From positions 1-50,000 of the forward strand of contig CAJNDS010000748.1 in NCBI GenBank assembly GCA_905221605.1: a stretch of 50,000 bases of DNA, read 5' to 3'. This stretch comes from Symbiodinium natans (lineage: Eukaryota > Sar > Dinophyceae > Suessiales > Symbiodiniaceae). Shown here piece by piece: positions 32,954 to 42,350 of this stretch. The notes below the pieces were generated by a model. The model saw nothing but the letters and a program-made list of their open reading frames with translations, was not told the DNA's origin and ran no database searches. Each line of letters opens with the position of its first letter. Positions within the stretch are counted from its first letter, which is position 1. Both the position numbers and the translations under genes were made by a program.

Positions 32954-35900
32954 GTCCCCAAGACCAGCGGCTCGTGCTGGTTGGGGCACGTTACTCGTTG
33001 ACTTTCGAGGACGTTTCGGAATCCTTGGTGATGCAGTTCCCCGACTTTAAGCCAGCGCCGCCGGTCATGGGCAAGGATGGACAGTTGATCTCCAGGGCAA
33101 AGGGATCCGGCAAGTACGGCGGCCAGACAACGCAGCAGCAGCCGACCTCGCAAGGCCATCAGGGCAGCAAGGGCAACGGCAAGTTTGGTCCCAAGAAAGT
33201 CTTCCTCGCTGAGTCCGGCGAGCCCGTGGAACAGTCAGAGCAGCAGGAGCTAGAAGAGCCTGATGGAGAAGATGGCGCTGAGACGCCCGGAGCAGACCAG
33301 GCCGAGTATGACCAGACCGCTGAGTTGGAGAATGGCGACCAGGACGATGACCTTGACGATTTGGTGCAAGTGCTCACAGTCACAGCAAGACGCCTGGCTT
33401 CAGTCAAGCTGGGTAGGAAGTACACAGGCAACAAGGCCTCGCCAAGTGAGCTCAAGAAGAAAACAGCCTGCGCCATCTGCGGTGAAGTTGGGCACTGGAA
33501 AGGGGACCCTGAATGCAAAGTGTCCGGCAAAGGTGCCTCGGCTTCAACTTCGTCTCCTTCCTCCGGGCCTTCTGCCAAGAAAGGAGGCAAGGGAGATAAG
33601 CCCCACCAGACATTCACAGTCATGCACAGTGACCTCGGTAACTACGAAGTTCGAACAGGATATGGCACGGCCTTTGGAGATCCTGACCAAGTTGCGTACC
33701 AGGTCAATGTTGTGTTTTCCACCCAGGAGGTCACCCATAACTCAGGCTTCGTGGGCTACATGGTGTTAGACACAGCTTGTCAGCGCACGTGTTGCGGCCG
33801 CAGGTGGCTTCAAGAACATCGAGACTTGCTCGCCATCTACGACCTCGACACCGCGAAGGTGGATTGCAGGGATAAGTTCCAGTTCGGTAAGGGCGAACCC
33901 ATAACAGCAGACCTTCGAGCATACATCCCAGCAGTCCTTGACGATGGTTCGGCTTTCTACTTTGGCACAGGCGTCCTCGACGCTGGCGTTCCGCTGCTGG
34001 CGAGCAACCCCCTCTTGAAGGCGCTTGGCATGGTTTTGGACTTGCCTAGGATGGTTGTCTATTTTGAGCTTTTGTCAGCTGAAGTACCTGTTGTCAACTT
34101 GAAGGGTCACCTTGCAATCAACATTGCTGCCTTTTCCGCGAGCACAACTGCACACCTGAAGCGTCAAATGGGCTTGACTGACTGGCAGAACGCGGCTCCC
34201 GAGCTCCCGCTTGAACAGCCGTCATCGTACGAGTCAATAGGTCATGCATCAGCCGCCGCCACAATGGTTGCAGAGATGGCGCTTCCTGATGCAGACCTTG
34301 TTCCTCTTCAAAAAGAACCTGTATCGTCAAATGTGTCGTGCAGTGCGCCTGGGGATTTGGGACCGAGCCTGGCTGACCCAGGCGACACCGCCACGCCTGG
34401 ACAACTTGTTCGAGATCAACCCCCAGGACTGCAGCCACGACGACATCTACAGGTACGGCAATGCAACCGGACGCTACGCCAGGTGCCGGAAGTGCAGGAC
34501 AAGATGGGTGTGGAAAGACGCCGACCGAAAGTGGCAACTGCGCCCCTCCAAAGAATCTTCGCGCTCATCGGCACTGCCGTTGCCCTCCTCGGACAATACA
34601 GCGCCGGCACCAGCGCCCAGCAGGACGACTTCGCTTCGGGCGGCGTCGGCCAAGACGAGACCTACCTCAGCGCGGCCCTCCCGCAGTATGACCTCTCGCA
34701 CCTCGAGGGTGAGACCTTCCACACGGACGAGCTCAGCCGAGGAGGAGGAGGAGGAGGAGCGCCCGGACGCATGGAGACTCCTGGACGACGATGGCCAGGA
34801 GACGGAGGAGTACGACTGGGGCGCATGAAGGGCATCAAGCGGTTGACGGGCAACATCAGCCGCGCCAGTCGCATCTTGGGTGGCGAAGTAAAGGTGTACC
34901 AGTCTCTACCAAGCGTGGCTTCGAGACCTCCCGGTTGTGTGGACCTCCTGGAGTTGTTTGCTGGAGAAGCCCGACCAAGCGCAGCAGCAGCAGAGCATGG
35001 GTTACACGCCTGCCAGCCAGTTGATCTTATTCACGGCTGGGACCTCGACACGCCTCGAGACCAAGATGCGGTGCGCGCAATGGTTCGACGCCTTCGGCCT
35101 TGGCTCCTACTTGTCGGATATCCGTGCACATACTACAACTCCTTCAACGAGAACATGAACCACGCCCGTCGGCCTCATGAACTACAAGCTCGCCGCGAAC
35201 TTGACCGACCTCGACGGGAATTCCTGGTCGAGCTCTGCAAGGAGCAAGCCGAGCATGGACGTCACTTTCTCATCGAAAACCCCCAGCGCTCCAGGTTGTG
35301 GGAGCAGGAAGAGCTGCTCAACCTAGCCAACCTACCAGGAACTACAATGGGCCATGCTCACCTTGGCGCTTTCGGCATGGAGACTTCGGATGGCCAGCCC
35401 GTGGTTAAGCCAATCGGCGTCCTCACCAACATGCCTGGACTTGCTGAACGACTCTCTGTCCAGTTGAGTGCGACAGACAGACAGTACTGCACGCCGATAC
35501 GGGGCACCGAGAAAAAACGCTCACAGGTCTACCCCCACGCCTTTGTGCATGAAATCCTCGTCCACTTACGCGAGCTTGTGGCCGAGAAAGAGCCTCTGCG
35601 CTTTGGCAAATTTAAGGTATTTGCTGTGGCGCGCCCCGTCTCCGACATCAAGGCTTGGGACGATGTCTTCACGCAGTTGACCCGTGACTTCGCAGCGCCA
35701 AATCGACGTTCTTTTGACATCGACCTCAACTCCCAGCTGGGCAAGGACATCCAAGACCTGTTCCGCATCAAGGCCGTAAAGATTCAGGCAGCGCCGTCCC
35801 CTATTCAGCGACGCTTCCTCATGAACCAGCCCTACTCGGCCAGGGGAGTTGCTCTGGAGTACATTGATGGCAGCCGACACATAGAAGTTGAGCAGCTGGA

Positions 35901-38900
35901 AGATGTCAGACATCCCAAGGGTCGGTTCAACCAAGCTGTTCGCTACGCTGTCTTCATCTACGGCGACTCCTATCAAGAACCAACAGCAGTGCATGAAGGC
36001 GATGTTCATGACCCCTCCGTGCCTGTTCCTGGCCTTCCAACTGACGTCACTTTTCCAACGCTGGGACAGCAAGTTCCGCCCGAGATCCGGCGGTCTGTGG
36101 CGCGCTTGCACACCAATTTGGGACATCCTTCACCCCAGGAGCTTTCCAGGCTACTCCTACATCGAGGCATACCGAATGCTGCTGTGTTGGAGTGCGTGAA
36201 GAAGCTTCATTGCGCCACCTGCGAGCGGCTCAAAGGACCGCAACAACCACGGCCAGCCTCAAGCACCGTGCCCTCGACAGCTTCTCAGTTCAACGAGCTT
36301 GTGCAAGGGGACTTCTTCTACGTTCGTCTCGCCACGGGACAAGCCATACAAGTCCTGGGCTTGGCCGACACTGCCACAGGGTTCCATCAAGCTGCAGTAC
36401 TTCGCACAAAGGGCGCCAAGGAGACCTACGACCTCCTTGACAGGATCTGGTTAAGACCATATGGACTTCCAGCGCGCCTTCTGCTAGATCCAGACCCGTT
36501 GTTCCAAGGCGACTTTGACGACATGCTGTCGACCGTGAATGTGCAGGTGGACTTCTGCCCCGCCGAAGCTCATTGGGTGATCGGTATGGTAGAAAGAAGA
36601 AACGCTGTTCTACGTACAATCTTGGAGCGACTGATCAGCGACCATAGTGCTTCCACTGTGGACGACCTCGAGTATCTGATCTCTCCGGCGATTCACTCCA
36701 TGAACTCCTTCATCACCAACAAGGGCCGCAGCCCATTTCAAGCGGTCTTTGGAAGAGTCCCTCAAATGCCTGGAGGCCTGTTCACTGATCAGGGCGCGTT
36801 GGCGGAGAGTCCACTGGACCCAGGGCTCAATGCCACCTTGATCCGCAGCGAGGCCATACAGTACCTCAGCGCCATGAACGCGGACAAAGGTCTTCGACGA
36901 GCACTACTGCGCAAAACCCGGAACACCAAGGTTCCTGACCTGCAACCTGGGCAAAGGTGCTCTTTCTGGCGATGGCGCAAACGTGGCCTGCGCAAACGTG
37001 GCGCATGGACGACAGGGCGCTTTCTGTCCTGGGACCCAGAACAACCCGGGAAGCAAGCTTGGGTGCGCAGCGGCAACTCCACCATACTAGTCGCGACCGA
37101 ACAGCTACGAGAAGCCATAGGCTTCGAAAGCTGGGCTCCCGACGAGCGTGACGTCCAGGCGCTCAAGGATGCAATGATCGACTTGAAGGAATCCGTGTGG
37201 CAGGACGAACGTGGGTTGGCACCTGAGACCGCCGACGTGGAGGACGACTACGACCTGCAGGACTACGAGCCGTCGATGCCGGCGACGCCCAGTATGGCGC
37301 CAATCGACACGGTCGTACCGCTGCGAGAACAACTACAAGCCCGGCCTTCACTTCCTGCGCAACAACGAGGCCAAACAACCAACTATAACTTGAACATGAG
37401 TCCGACCTACCATCAGACCATCATGCACCAGCAAAGGTTTGGGGACCCGGACTCCGCGCTAAACAAAGCACGGACTACGCCGCGGGGACCTCGAGCATCA
37501 AGGACGCCCAGAGGTCGCTCACGGACACCTTCTCGACTTACACCAACTTCAGAACTACCTGCAGGAGATGGTCGAGAGCAACCGCAACAACCTCTTGAAC
37601 TACCCGATGGTGCTGCAGTAGAAACAAGCGCGCAATATGGGAGTGCGGCCTACGACAGTGCGATCTTTGATGACCCCGTCGTGGAGGCCAACGAGACTGC
37701 CCAAGGCAACACCGTTGAAGCCGAGCGGCCTGCGCATTTCCCTCAACAAGAAGTTTTTCCAGAACTTCAAGCACCGCCACCGACTGCAGCCCAAGAGAGC
37801 GAAATTCCACAGGGGCAACAGTCCGTAACGGCGCCGTTCCCTGAGCAAGAAACCCAAGCAGAACTTCAAGCGCCGACGCCAGGCCCTGCTTCAGCTTCAG
37901 TCCATAGCCCCACGGAGGAGATTTCGAGTTCAGAGGCTGCCACTCAACCGAGCCTGAGCACCGCGCCGCTGGCGCCTTCAGAACCTCCTCTACCACAGCT
38001 ACCTCTGAAGAGGCCCTTTGATGCCTTGACTACTCTGCTTTACGACGACGGCGAGCTGGTGAAGGTCAAACCTGACGACGATTACCACATCGGCGTGTTC
38101 GGGCCCAAGACCAACGTCTTCTACCAGGCCTACCTGTCCAGCCAGCACCGTAAAGACGACGTGCCGCCGGACAAGATGCCCGACGAAAGCGACACAACGG
38201 ACACGGACCACGGTGGCCCTTCGCCTGGAGCAACCTCGGCAAAGAGGCAGCTCTCTCGGAAAGAGCTAAAGCAGCTCGACCGGGAGATACCGTGGACACA
38301 AATTCTTCGGACAAGCCACGTCCCTGAGTACCTCAAGGCCATCGACAAAGAGTCCACCTCATGGATGGAGTGGAAAAGTGTCGAACCCCTGAGTCACGAC
38401 CAGGCCAAGCAGGTGCTCAACGACAAAATCCTCTGCAAAAGGATCCTTCGCACCAGAGCTTGTTGTCGGGATAAGGCCAGGGGCCAGGGCCCACTGCGTG
38501 CCAAATGTCGTATCGTATGCCTGGGACATCGTGATCCAGACCTCTTTTCCTTGAACCGACAAGCGCCAACTCCAAACAGGTCCTCCGAGCACGTGATCTA
38601 CTACATGATCGTTGCCGGCGCAAACGGTGAGGTAGAAGGATCTCCCTTGAAGTGGCAAGCCTGGACGGGAGATGCAAGCACCGCCTTCCTGCAGGGACAA
38701 CACAAGGAACGCACGCTTCCTCTTTTTCTCAAGCCTCCTGCGGACGGCCTGATTAACCAGACACCGCATTGGAAGGCGCCGCTTTACAAGGTGTGCTCGA
38801 ACATCTACGGGCTCGCGGACGCTCCTCGAGTCTGGGCCTTGGAGGTCATCTCCAGACTTCTTCGTCTGGGGTATACCCAGCACAGCTTCGACAAGATGAT

Positions 38901-39951
38901 TTTTCTCAAGCGTTGCAGCAAAGGCAAGATCATCAGCGCTATTCTAGTGTATGTCGACGACTTCCTTGGCACGTTCCGCTCCGACTACAACTTCGAGGAA
39001 GTGAAGCAGGCCTTCCAGTGGGGATCCCTGGAGTTCCTGGAGATCGGCAAGCCGATCGTCTTCAAAGGCAAGGAGGTTGAGCTCTTCGCCAAGCCTGGCC
39101 ACTCCGGACGTTTCCAGCTGAGACTGACCCAGAAGGCGTTCCTGGACGGTCTCGCGCAAGGCAAGCTGCCTCGTGGATGCGACCTCGAGGAGAAGCTCGA
39201 CAAGGAACACAAGGAGGAATTCCGCTCCGTAGCAGGTTCCCTACAATGGCTTTCCAGTCAAACCAGGCCAGAACTATCTCCGTTCATATCTCTAAGCAAC
39301 AAAGGAGAGATGACAAGCTACGGAGACCTCAAGTCCTTGTACCTGGCCCTGGGCTATGCCAAACAGACTGCCAATGAGGGACTGGTGCTTGCAGATGTTC
39401 CTTTGGGAGCCTCAACAACGTTGGTTTCCTACGCCGACTCCAGCTTCGCCAACACGCCCCAGCTCCGTTCCCAGTACGGCGTACTCATACTGGCTTCCGT
39501 TCCCCAAGTCTCCCAGGTACCCTGCCTTGGATTGCTTCTTGACTGGCGGAGTGGCAAGTCAAGTCGAGTATGTAGATCTACGTTAGCTGCGGAGGCCATG
39601 GCAGCTGACGAGGCAGTGGATAGGAGTGCTTACCTTAACCTCTTCATTTCTGAGATCCTGACTGGATGCCCAGCTCACCGTGTACAACCCGTACTACGTC
39701 ACCTACACGTCACAGATGCTAAGTCCCTGTACGACGTGCTGGAGTCTGAAACACCGAACTTGACGGACAAGAGAAGTCTAGTCAACATTCGTGCAGTCCA
39801 GGAGGTGGTGAAGGGCGAGAACGTCCACTGGGTGCCGACTCATTTGATGAAAGCCGACGGCCTCACTAAGATGTCCTTGCAGCTGATGGAAGGGCTGCAT
39901 AGTTGGCTCTTGAAGCCGTTCATAATCCTGCGTGATATCATTGCCAAATAG
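32635..39951 (+). CDS. Copia polyprotein: Gag core, protease, methyltransferase-like, integrase, RT, RNase H
   Basis: Uninterrupted 2,438-codon frame. Domains in order: Gag core (residues about 20-150, YQKRRFLSDYENINRYPNEH). CCHC zinc knuckle C279, C282, H287, C294 (CAICGEVGHW...C). Aspartic protease with D379 in VLDTAC. Methyltransferase-like domain, about 766-985 (ELFAG 773-777, GYPC 828-831, ENP 881-883). Integrase zinc domain H1159, H1164, C1193, C1196. Integrase core D1226, D1285, E1320. A long Pro/Gln/Glu-rich linker of about 340 residues. Reverse transcriptase, about 1887-2170, with D2013 and YVDD at 2106-2109. RNase H with D2268, E2320, D2361 and D2408. It would make cDNA in virus-like particles and integrate it. 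All catalytic residues I can check are present. The start at 32,635 is only the first Met; translation may enter from the upstream frame. No clear polypurine tract precedes the 3' LTR. Confidence 0.95.
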   Translation: MGDTGRALHVKARSCEHAPLDRINSPQGINYILEQLRGPMSQRLVYQKRRFLSDYENINRYPNEHLRAFTNRYRRVERNLEAVDINVTAMYDSEARGSRLLDRSRLSPQDQRLVLVGARYSLTFEDVSESLVMQFPDFKPAPPVMGKDGQLISRAKGSGKYGGQTTQQQPTSQGHQGSKGNGKFGPKKVFLAESGEPVEQSEQQELEEPDGEDGAETPGADQAEYDQTAELENGDQDDDLDDLVQVLTVTARRLASVKLGRKYTGNKASPSELKKKTACAICGEVGHWKGDPECKVSGKGASASTSSPSSGPSAKKGGKGDKPHQTFTVMHSDLGNYEVRTGYGTAFGDPDQVAYQVNVVFSTQEVTHNSGFVGYMVLDTACQRTCCGRRWLQEHRDLLAIYDLDTAKVDCRDKFQFGKGEPITADLRAYIPAVLDDGSAFYFGTGVLDAGVPLLASNPLLKALGMVLDLPRMVVYFELLSAEVPVVNLKGHLAINIAAFSASTTAHLKRQMGLTDWQNAAPELPLEQPSSYESIGHASAAATMVAEMALPDADLVPLQKEPVSSNVSCSAPGDLGPSLADPGDTATPGQLVRDQPPGLQPRRHLQVRQCNRTLRQVPEVQDKMGVERRRPKVATAPLQRIFALIGTAVALLGQYSAGTSAQQDDFASGGVGQDETYLSAALPQYDLSHLEGETFHTDELSRGGGGGGAPGRMETPGRRWPGDGGVRLGRMKGIKRLTGNISRASRILGGEVKVYQSLPSVASRPPGCVDLLELFAGEARPSAAAAEHGLHACQPVDLIHGWDLDTPRDQDAVRAMVRRLRPWLLLVGYPCTYYNSFNENMNHARRPHELQARRELDRPRREFLVELCKEQAEHGRHFLIENPQRSRLWEQEELLNLANLPGTTMGHAHLGAFGMETSDGQPVVKPIGVLTNMPGLAERLSVQLSATDRQYCTPIRGTEKKRSQVYPHAFVHEILVHLRELVAEKEPLRFGKFKVFAVARPVSDIKAWDDVFTQLTRDFAAPNRRSFDIDLNSQLGKDIQDLFRIKAVKIQAAPSPIQRRFLMNQPYSARGVALEYIDGSRHIEVEQLEDVRHPKGRFNQAVRYAVFIYGDSYQEPTAVHEGDVHDPSVPVPGLPTDVTFPTLGQQVPPEIRRSVARLHTNLGHPSPQELSRLLLHRGIPNAAVLECVKKLHCATCERLKGPQQPRPASSTVPSTASQFNELVQGDFFYVRLATGQAIQVLGLADTATGFHQAAVLRTKGAKETYDLLDRIWLRPYGLPARLLLDPDPLFQGDFDDMLSTVNVQVDFCPAEAHWVIGMVERRNAVLRTILERLISDHSASTVDDLEYLISPAIHSMNSFITNKGRSPFQAVFGRVPQMPGGLFTDQGALAESPLDPGLNATLIRSEAIQYLSAMNADKGLRRALLRKTRNTKVPDLQPGQRCSFWRWRKRGLRKRGAWTTGRFLSWDPEQPGKQAWVRSGNSTILVATEQLREAIGFESWAPDERDVQALKDAMIDLKESVWQDERGLAPETADVEDDYDLQDYEPSMPATPSMAPIDTVVPLREQLQARPSLPAQQRGQTTNYNLNMSPTYHQTIMHQQRFGDPDSALNKARTTPRGPRASRTPRGRSRTPSRLTPTSELPAGDGREQPQQPLELPDGAAVETSAQYGSAAYDSAIFDDPVVEANETAQGNTVEAERPAHFPQQEVFPELQAPPPTAAQESEIPQGQQSVTAPFPEQETQAELQAPTPGPASASVHSPTEEISSSEAATQPSLSTAPLAPSEPPLPQLPLKRPFDALTTLLYDDGELVKVKPDDDYHIGVFGPKTNVFYQAYLSSQHRKDDVPPDKMPDESDTTDTDHGGPSPGATSAKRQLSRKELKQLDREIPWTQILRTSHVPEYLKAIDKESTSWMEWKSVEPLSHDQAKQVLNDKILCKRILRTRACCRDKARGQGPLRAKCRIVCLGHRDPDLFSLNRQAPTPNRSSEHVIYYMIVAGANGEVEGSPLKWQAWTGDASTAFLQGQHKERTLPLFLKPPADGLINQTPHWKAPLYKVCSNIYGLADAPRVWALEVISRLLRLGYTQHSFDKMIFLKRCSKGKIISAILVYVDDFLGTFRSDYNFEEVKQAFQWGSLEFLEIGKPIVFKGKEVELFAKPGHSGRFQLRLTQKAFLDGLAQGKLPRGCDLEEKLDKEHKEEFRSVAGSLQWLSSQTRPELSPFISLSNKGEMTSYGDLKSLYLALGYAKQTANEGLVLADVPLGASTTLVSYADSSFANTPQLRSQYGVLILASVPQVSQVPCLGLLLDWRSGKSSRVCRSTLAAEAMAADEAVDRSAYLNLFISEILTGCPAHRVQPVLRHLHVTDAKSLYDVLESETPNLTDKRSLVNIRAVQEVVKGENVHWVPTHLMKADGLTKMSLQLMEGLHSWLLKPFIILRDIIAK

Positions 39952-39964
39952 AAAACCTTACCGG

Positions 39965-40148
39965 TGTTAAACCTGCGCTTTTGCTTCCCTTGGCAATGAC
40001 TCACGCATGTCCTTCTCCCGCGGCCATTGCGGCTGACATCACTGCCCAGTCGGGCCCACTTGAGCGATTCTTTCATGGAAAACCAGCCTTACGCTTCCTT
40101 GCTCTGCAGCCACGCGGTGTTTCTGCACTGAGCGAGTGGTTTGCTAAG
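39965..40148 (+). repeat. 3' LTR of the copia element
   Basis: 184 bp matching the 5' LTR with no difference seen. It begins 13 bp after the polyprotein stop codon. The satellite resumes immediately after it (ggaaacctcgaagagacaagg, inside monomer B). Confidence 0.9.
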
Positions 40149-42350
40149 AGGAAACCTCGAAGAGACAAGGCGTTCGAATTTGCTTGCTGAGTTTGCTTGC
40201 TTTGCAAAAGGCCCCAAGATGCGCACAGGATAGGAAACCTCGAAGAGGAAAGACGTTTGAATTTGCTTGCTCTGTGAAAGGCCCCAAGATGCACACAAGA
40301 TAGGAAACCTCGAAGAGGAAAGGCAATTCAATCTGCTTGCTCTGCGAAAGGCCCCAAGATGTACGCAAGATGGGAAACCTCGAAGAGACAAGGCGTTCGA
40401 ATTTGCTTGCCGAGTTTGCTTGCTCTGCAAAAGGCCCCAAGATGCGCACAGGATAGGAAACCTCGAAGAGGAAAGACGTTTGAATTTGCTTGCTCTGTGA
40501 AAGGCCCCAAGATGCACACAAGATAGGAAACCTCGAAGAGGAAAGGCAATTCAATCTGCTTGCTCTGCGAAAGGCCCCAAGATGTACGCAAGATGGGAAA
40601 CCTCGAAGAGACAAGGCGTTCGAATTTGCTTGCTGAGTTTGCTTGCTCTGCAAAAGGCCCCAAGATGCGCACAGGATAGGAAACCTCGAAGAGGAAAGAC
40701 GTTTGAATTTGCTTGCTTTGTGAAAGGCCCCAAGATGCACACAAGATAGGCAACCTCGAAAAGGAAAGGCAATTCAATCTGCTTGCTCTGCGAAAGGCCC
40801 CAAGATGTACGCAAGATGGGAAACCTCGAAAAAACAAGGCGTTCGAATTTGCTTGCTGAGTTTGCTTGCTCTGCAAAAGGCCCCAAGATGCGCACAGGAT
40901 AGGAAACCTCGAAGAGGAAAGACGTTTGAATTTGCTTGCTCTGTGAAAGGCCCCAAGATGCACACAAGATAGGAAACCTCGAAGAGGAAAGGCAATTCAA
41001 TCTGCTTGCTCTGCGAAAGGCCCCAAGGTGTACGCAAGATGGGAAACCTCGAAGAGACAAGGCGTTCGAATTTGCTTGCTGAGTTTGCTTGCTCTGCAAA
41101 AGGCCCCAAGATGCGCACAGGATAGGAAACCTCGAAGAGGAAAGACGTTTGAATTTGCTTGCTCTGTGAAAGGCCCCAAGATGCACACAAGATAGGAAAC
41201 CTCGAAGAGGAAAGGCAATTCAATCTGCTTGCTCTGCGAAAGGCCCCAAGATGTACGCAAGATGGGAAACCTCGAAGAGACAAGGCGTTCGAATTTGCTT
41301 GCTGAGTTTGCTTGCTCTGCAAAAGGCCCCAAGATGCGCACAGGATAGGAAACCTCGAAGAGGAAAGACGTTTGAATTTGCTTGCTCTGCGAAAGGCCCC
41401 AAGACGCACACAAGATCGGAGACCTCGAAGAGGAAAGGCAATTCAATCTGCTTGCTCTGCGAAAGGCCCCAAGGTGTACGCAAGATGGGAAACCTCGAAG
41501 AGACAAGGCGTTCGAATTTGCTTGCTGAGTTTGCTTGTTCTGCAAAATGCCCCAAGATGCGCACAGGATAGGAAACCTCGAAGAGGAAAGACGTTTGAAT
41601 TTGCTTGCTCTGTGAAAGGCCCCAAGACGCACACAAGATCGGAGACCTCGAAGAGGAAAGGCAATTCAATCTGCTTGCTCTGCGAAAGGCCCCAAGATGT
41701 ACGCAAGATGGGAAACCTCGAAGAGACAAGGCGTTCGAATTTGCTTGCTGAGTTTGCTTGCTCTGCAAAAGGCCCCAAGATGTGCACAGGATAGGAAACC
41801 TCGAAGAGGAAAGACGTTTGAATTTGCTTGCTCTGTGAAAGGCCCCAAGATGCACACAAGATCGGAAACCTCGAAGAGGAAAGGCAATTCAATCTGCTTG
41901 CTCTGCGAAAGGCCCCAAGATGTACGCAAGATGGGAAACCTCGAAGAGACAAGGCGTTCGAATTTGCTTGCTGAATTTGCTTGCTCTGCAAAAGGCCCCA
42001 AGATGCGCACAGGATAGGAAACCTCGAAGAGGAAAACGTTTGAATTTGCTTGCTCTGTGAAAGGCCCCAAGATGCACACAAGATAGGAAACCTCGAAGAG
42101 GAAAGGCAATTCAATCTGCTTGCTCTGCGAAAGGCCCCAAGATGTACGCAAGATGGGAAACCTCGAAGAGACAAGGCGTTCGAATTTGCTTGCTGAATTT
42201 GCTTGCTCTGCAAAAGGCCCCAAGATGCGCACAGGATAGGAAACCTCGAAGAGGAAAGACGTTTGAATTTGCTTGCTCTGTGAAAGGCCCCAAGATGCAC
42301 ACAAGATAGGAAACCTCGAAGAGGAAAGGCGTTTGAATTTGCTTGCTCTG
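40149..42350. repeat. Satellite array, 223-bp higher-order repeat (right arm)
   Basis: Continuation of the 223-bp A-B-C higher-order array beyond the retrotransposon, about ten units with the same phase and monomer order. Units near 41,780-42,000 share diagnostic variants (gatgtgcacagg, gatcggaaacc, ctgaatttgc) with units at 28,520-28,715 in the left arm. Confidence 0.93.

Larger units (their letters stand above)
31531..40148 (+). mobile_element. Ty1/copia LTR retrotransposon, nearly complete, inserted in the satellite
   Basis: The 8.6-kb element is bounded by two 184-bp direct repeats that I read as identical. It carries gag, protease, methyltransferase-like, integrase, reverse transcriptase and RNase H domains in that order. 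Integrase before reverse transcriptase defines Ty1/copia. The left flank ends ...gatgggaaa and the right flank reads (a)ggaaacctcg. The uninterrupted satellite is gatgggaaacctcg, which is consistent with a 5-bp target duplication ggaaa. Identical LTRs and an uninterrupted pol frame point to a very recent insertion. The 5' gag part shows apparent frame changes, so autonomy is uncertain. Confidence 0.93.

Noticed and set aside
32581-33623. Minus-strand frames within the retrotransposon
   Set aside because: Antisense shadows of the gag and polyprotein frames.
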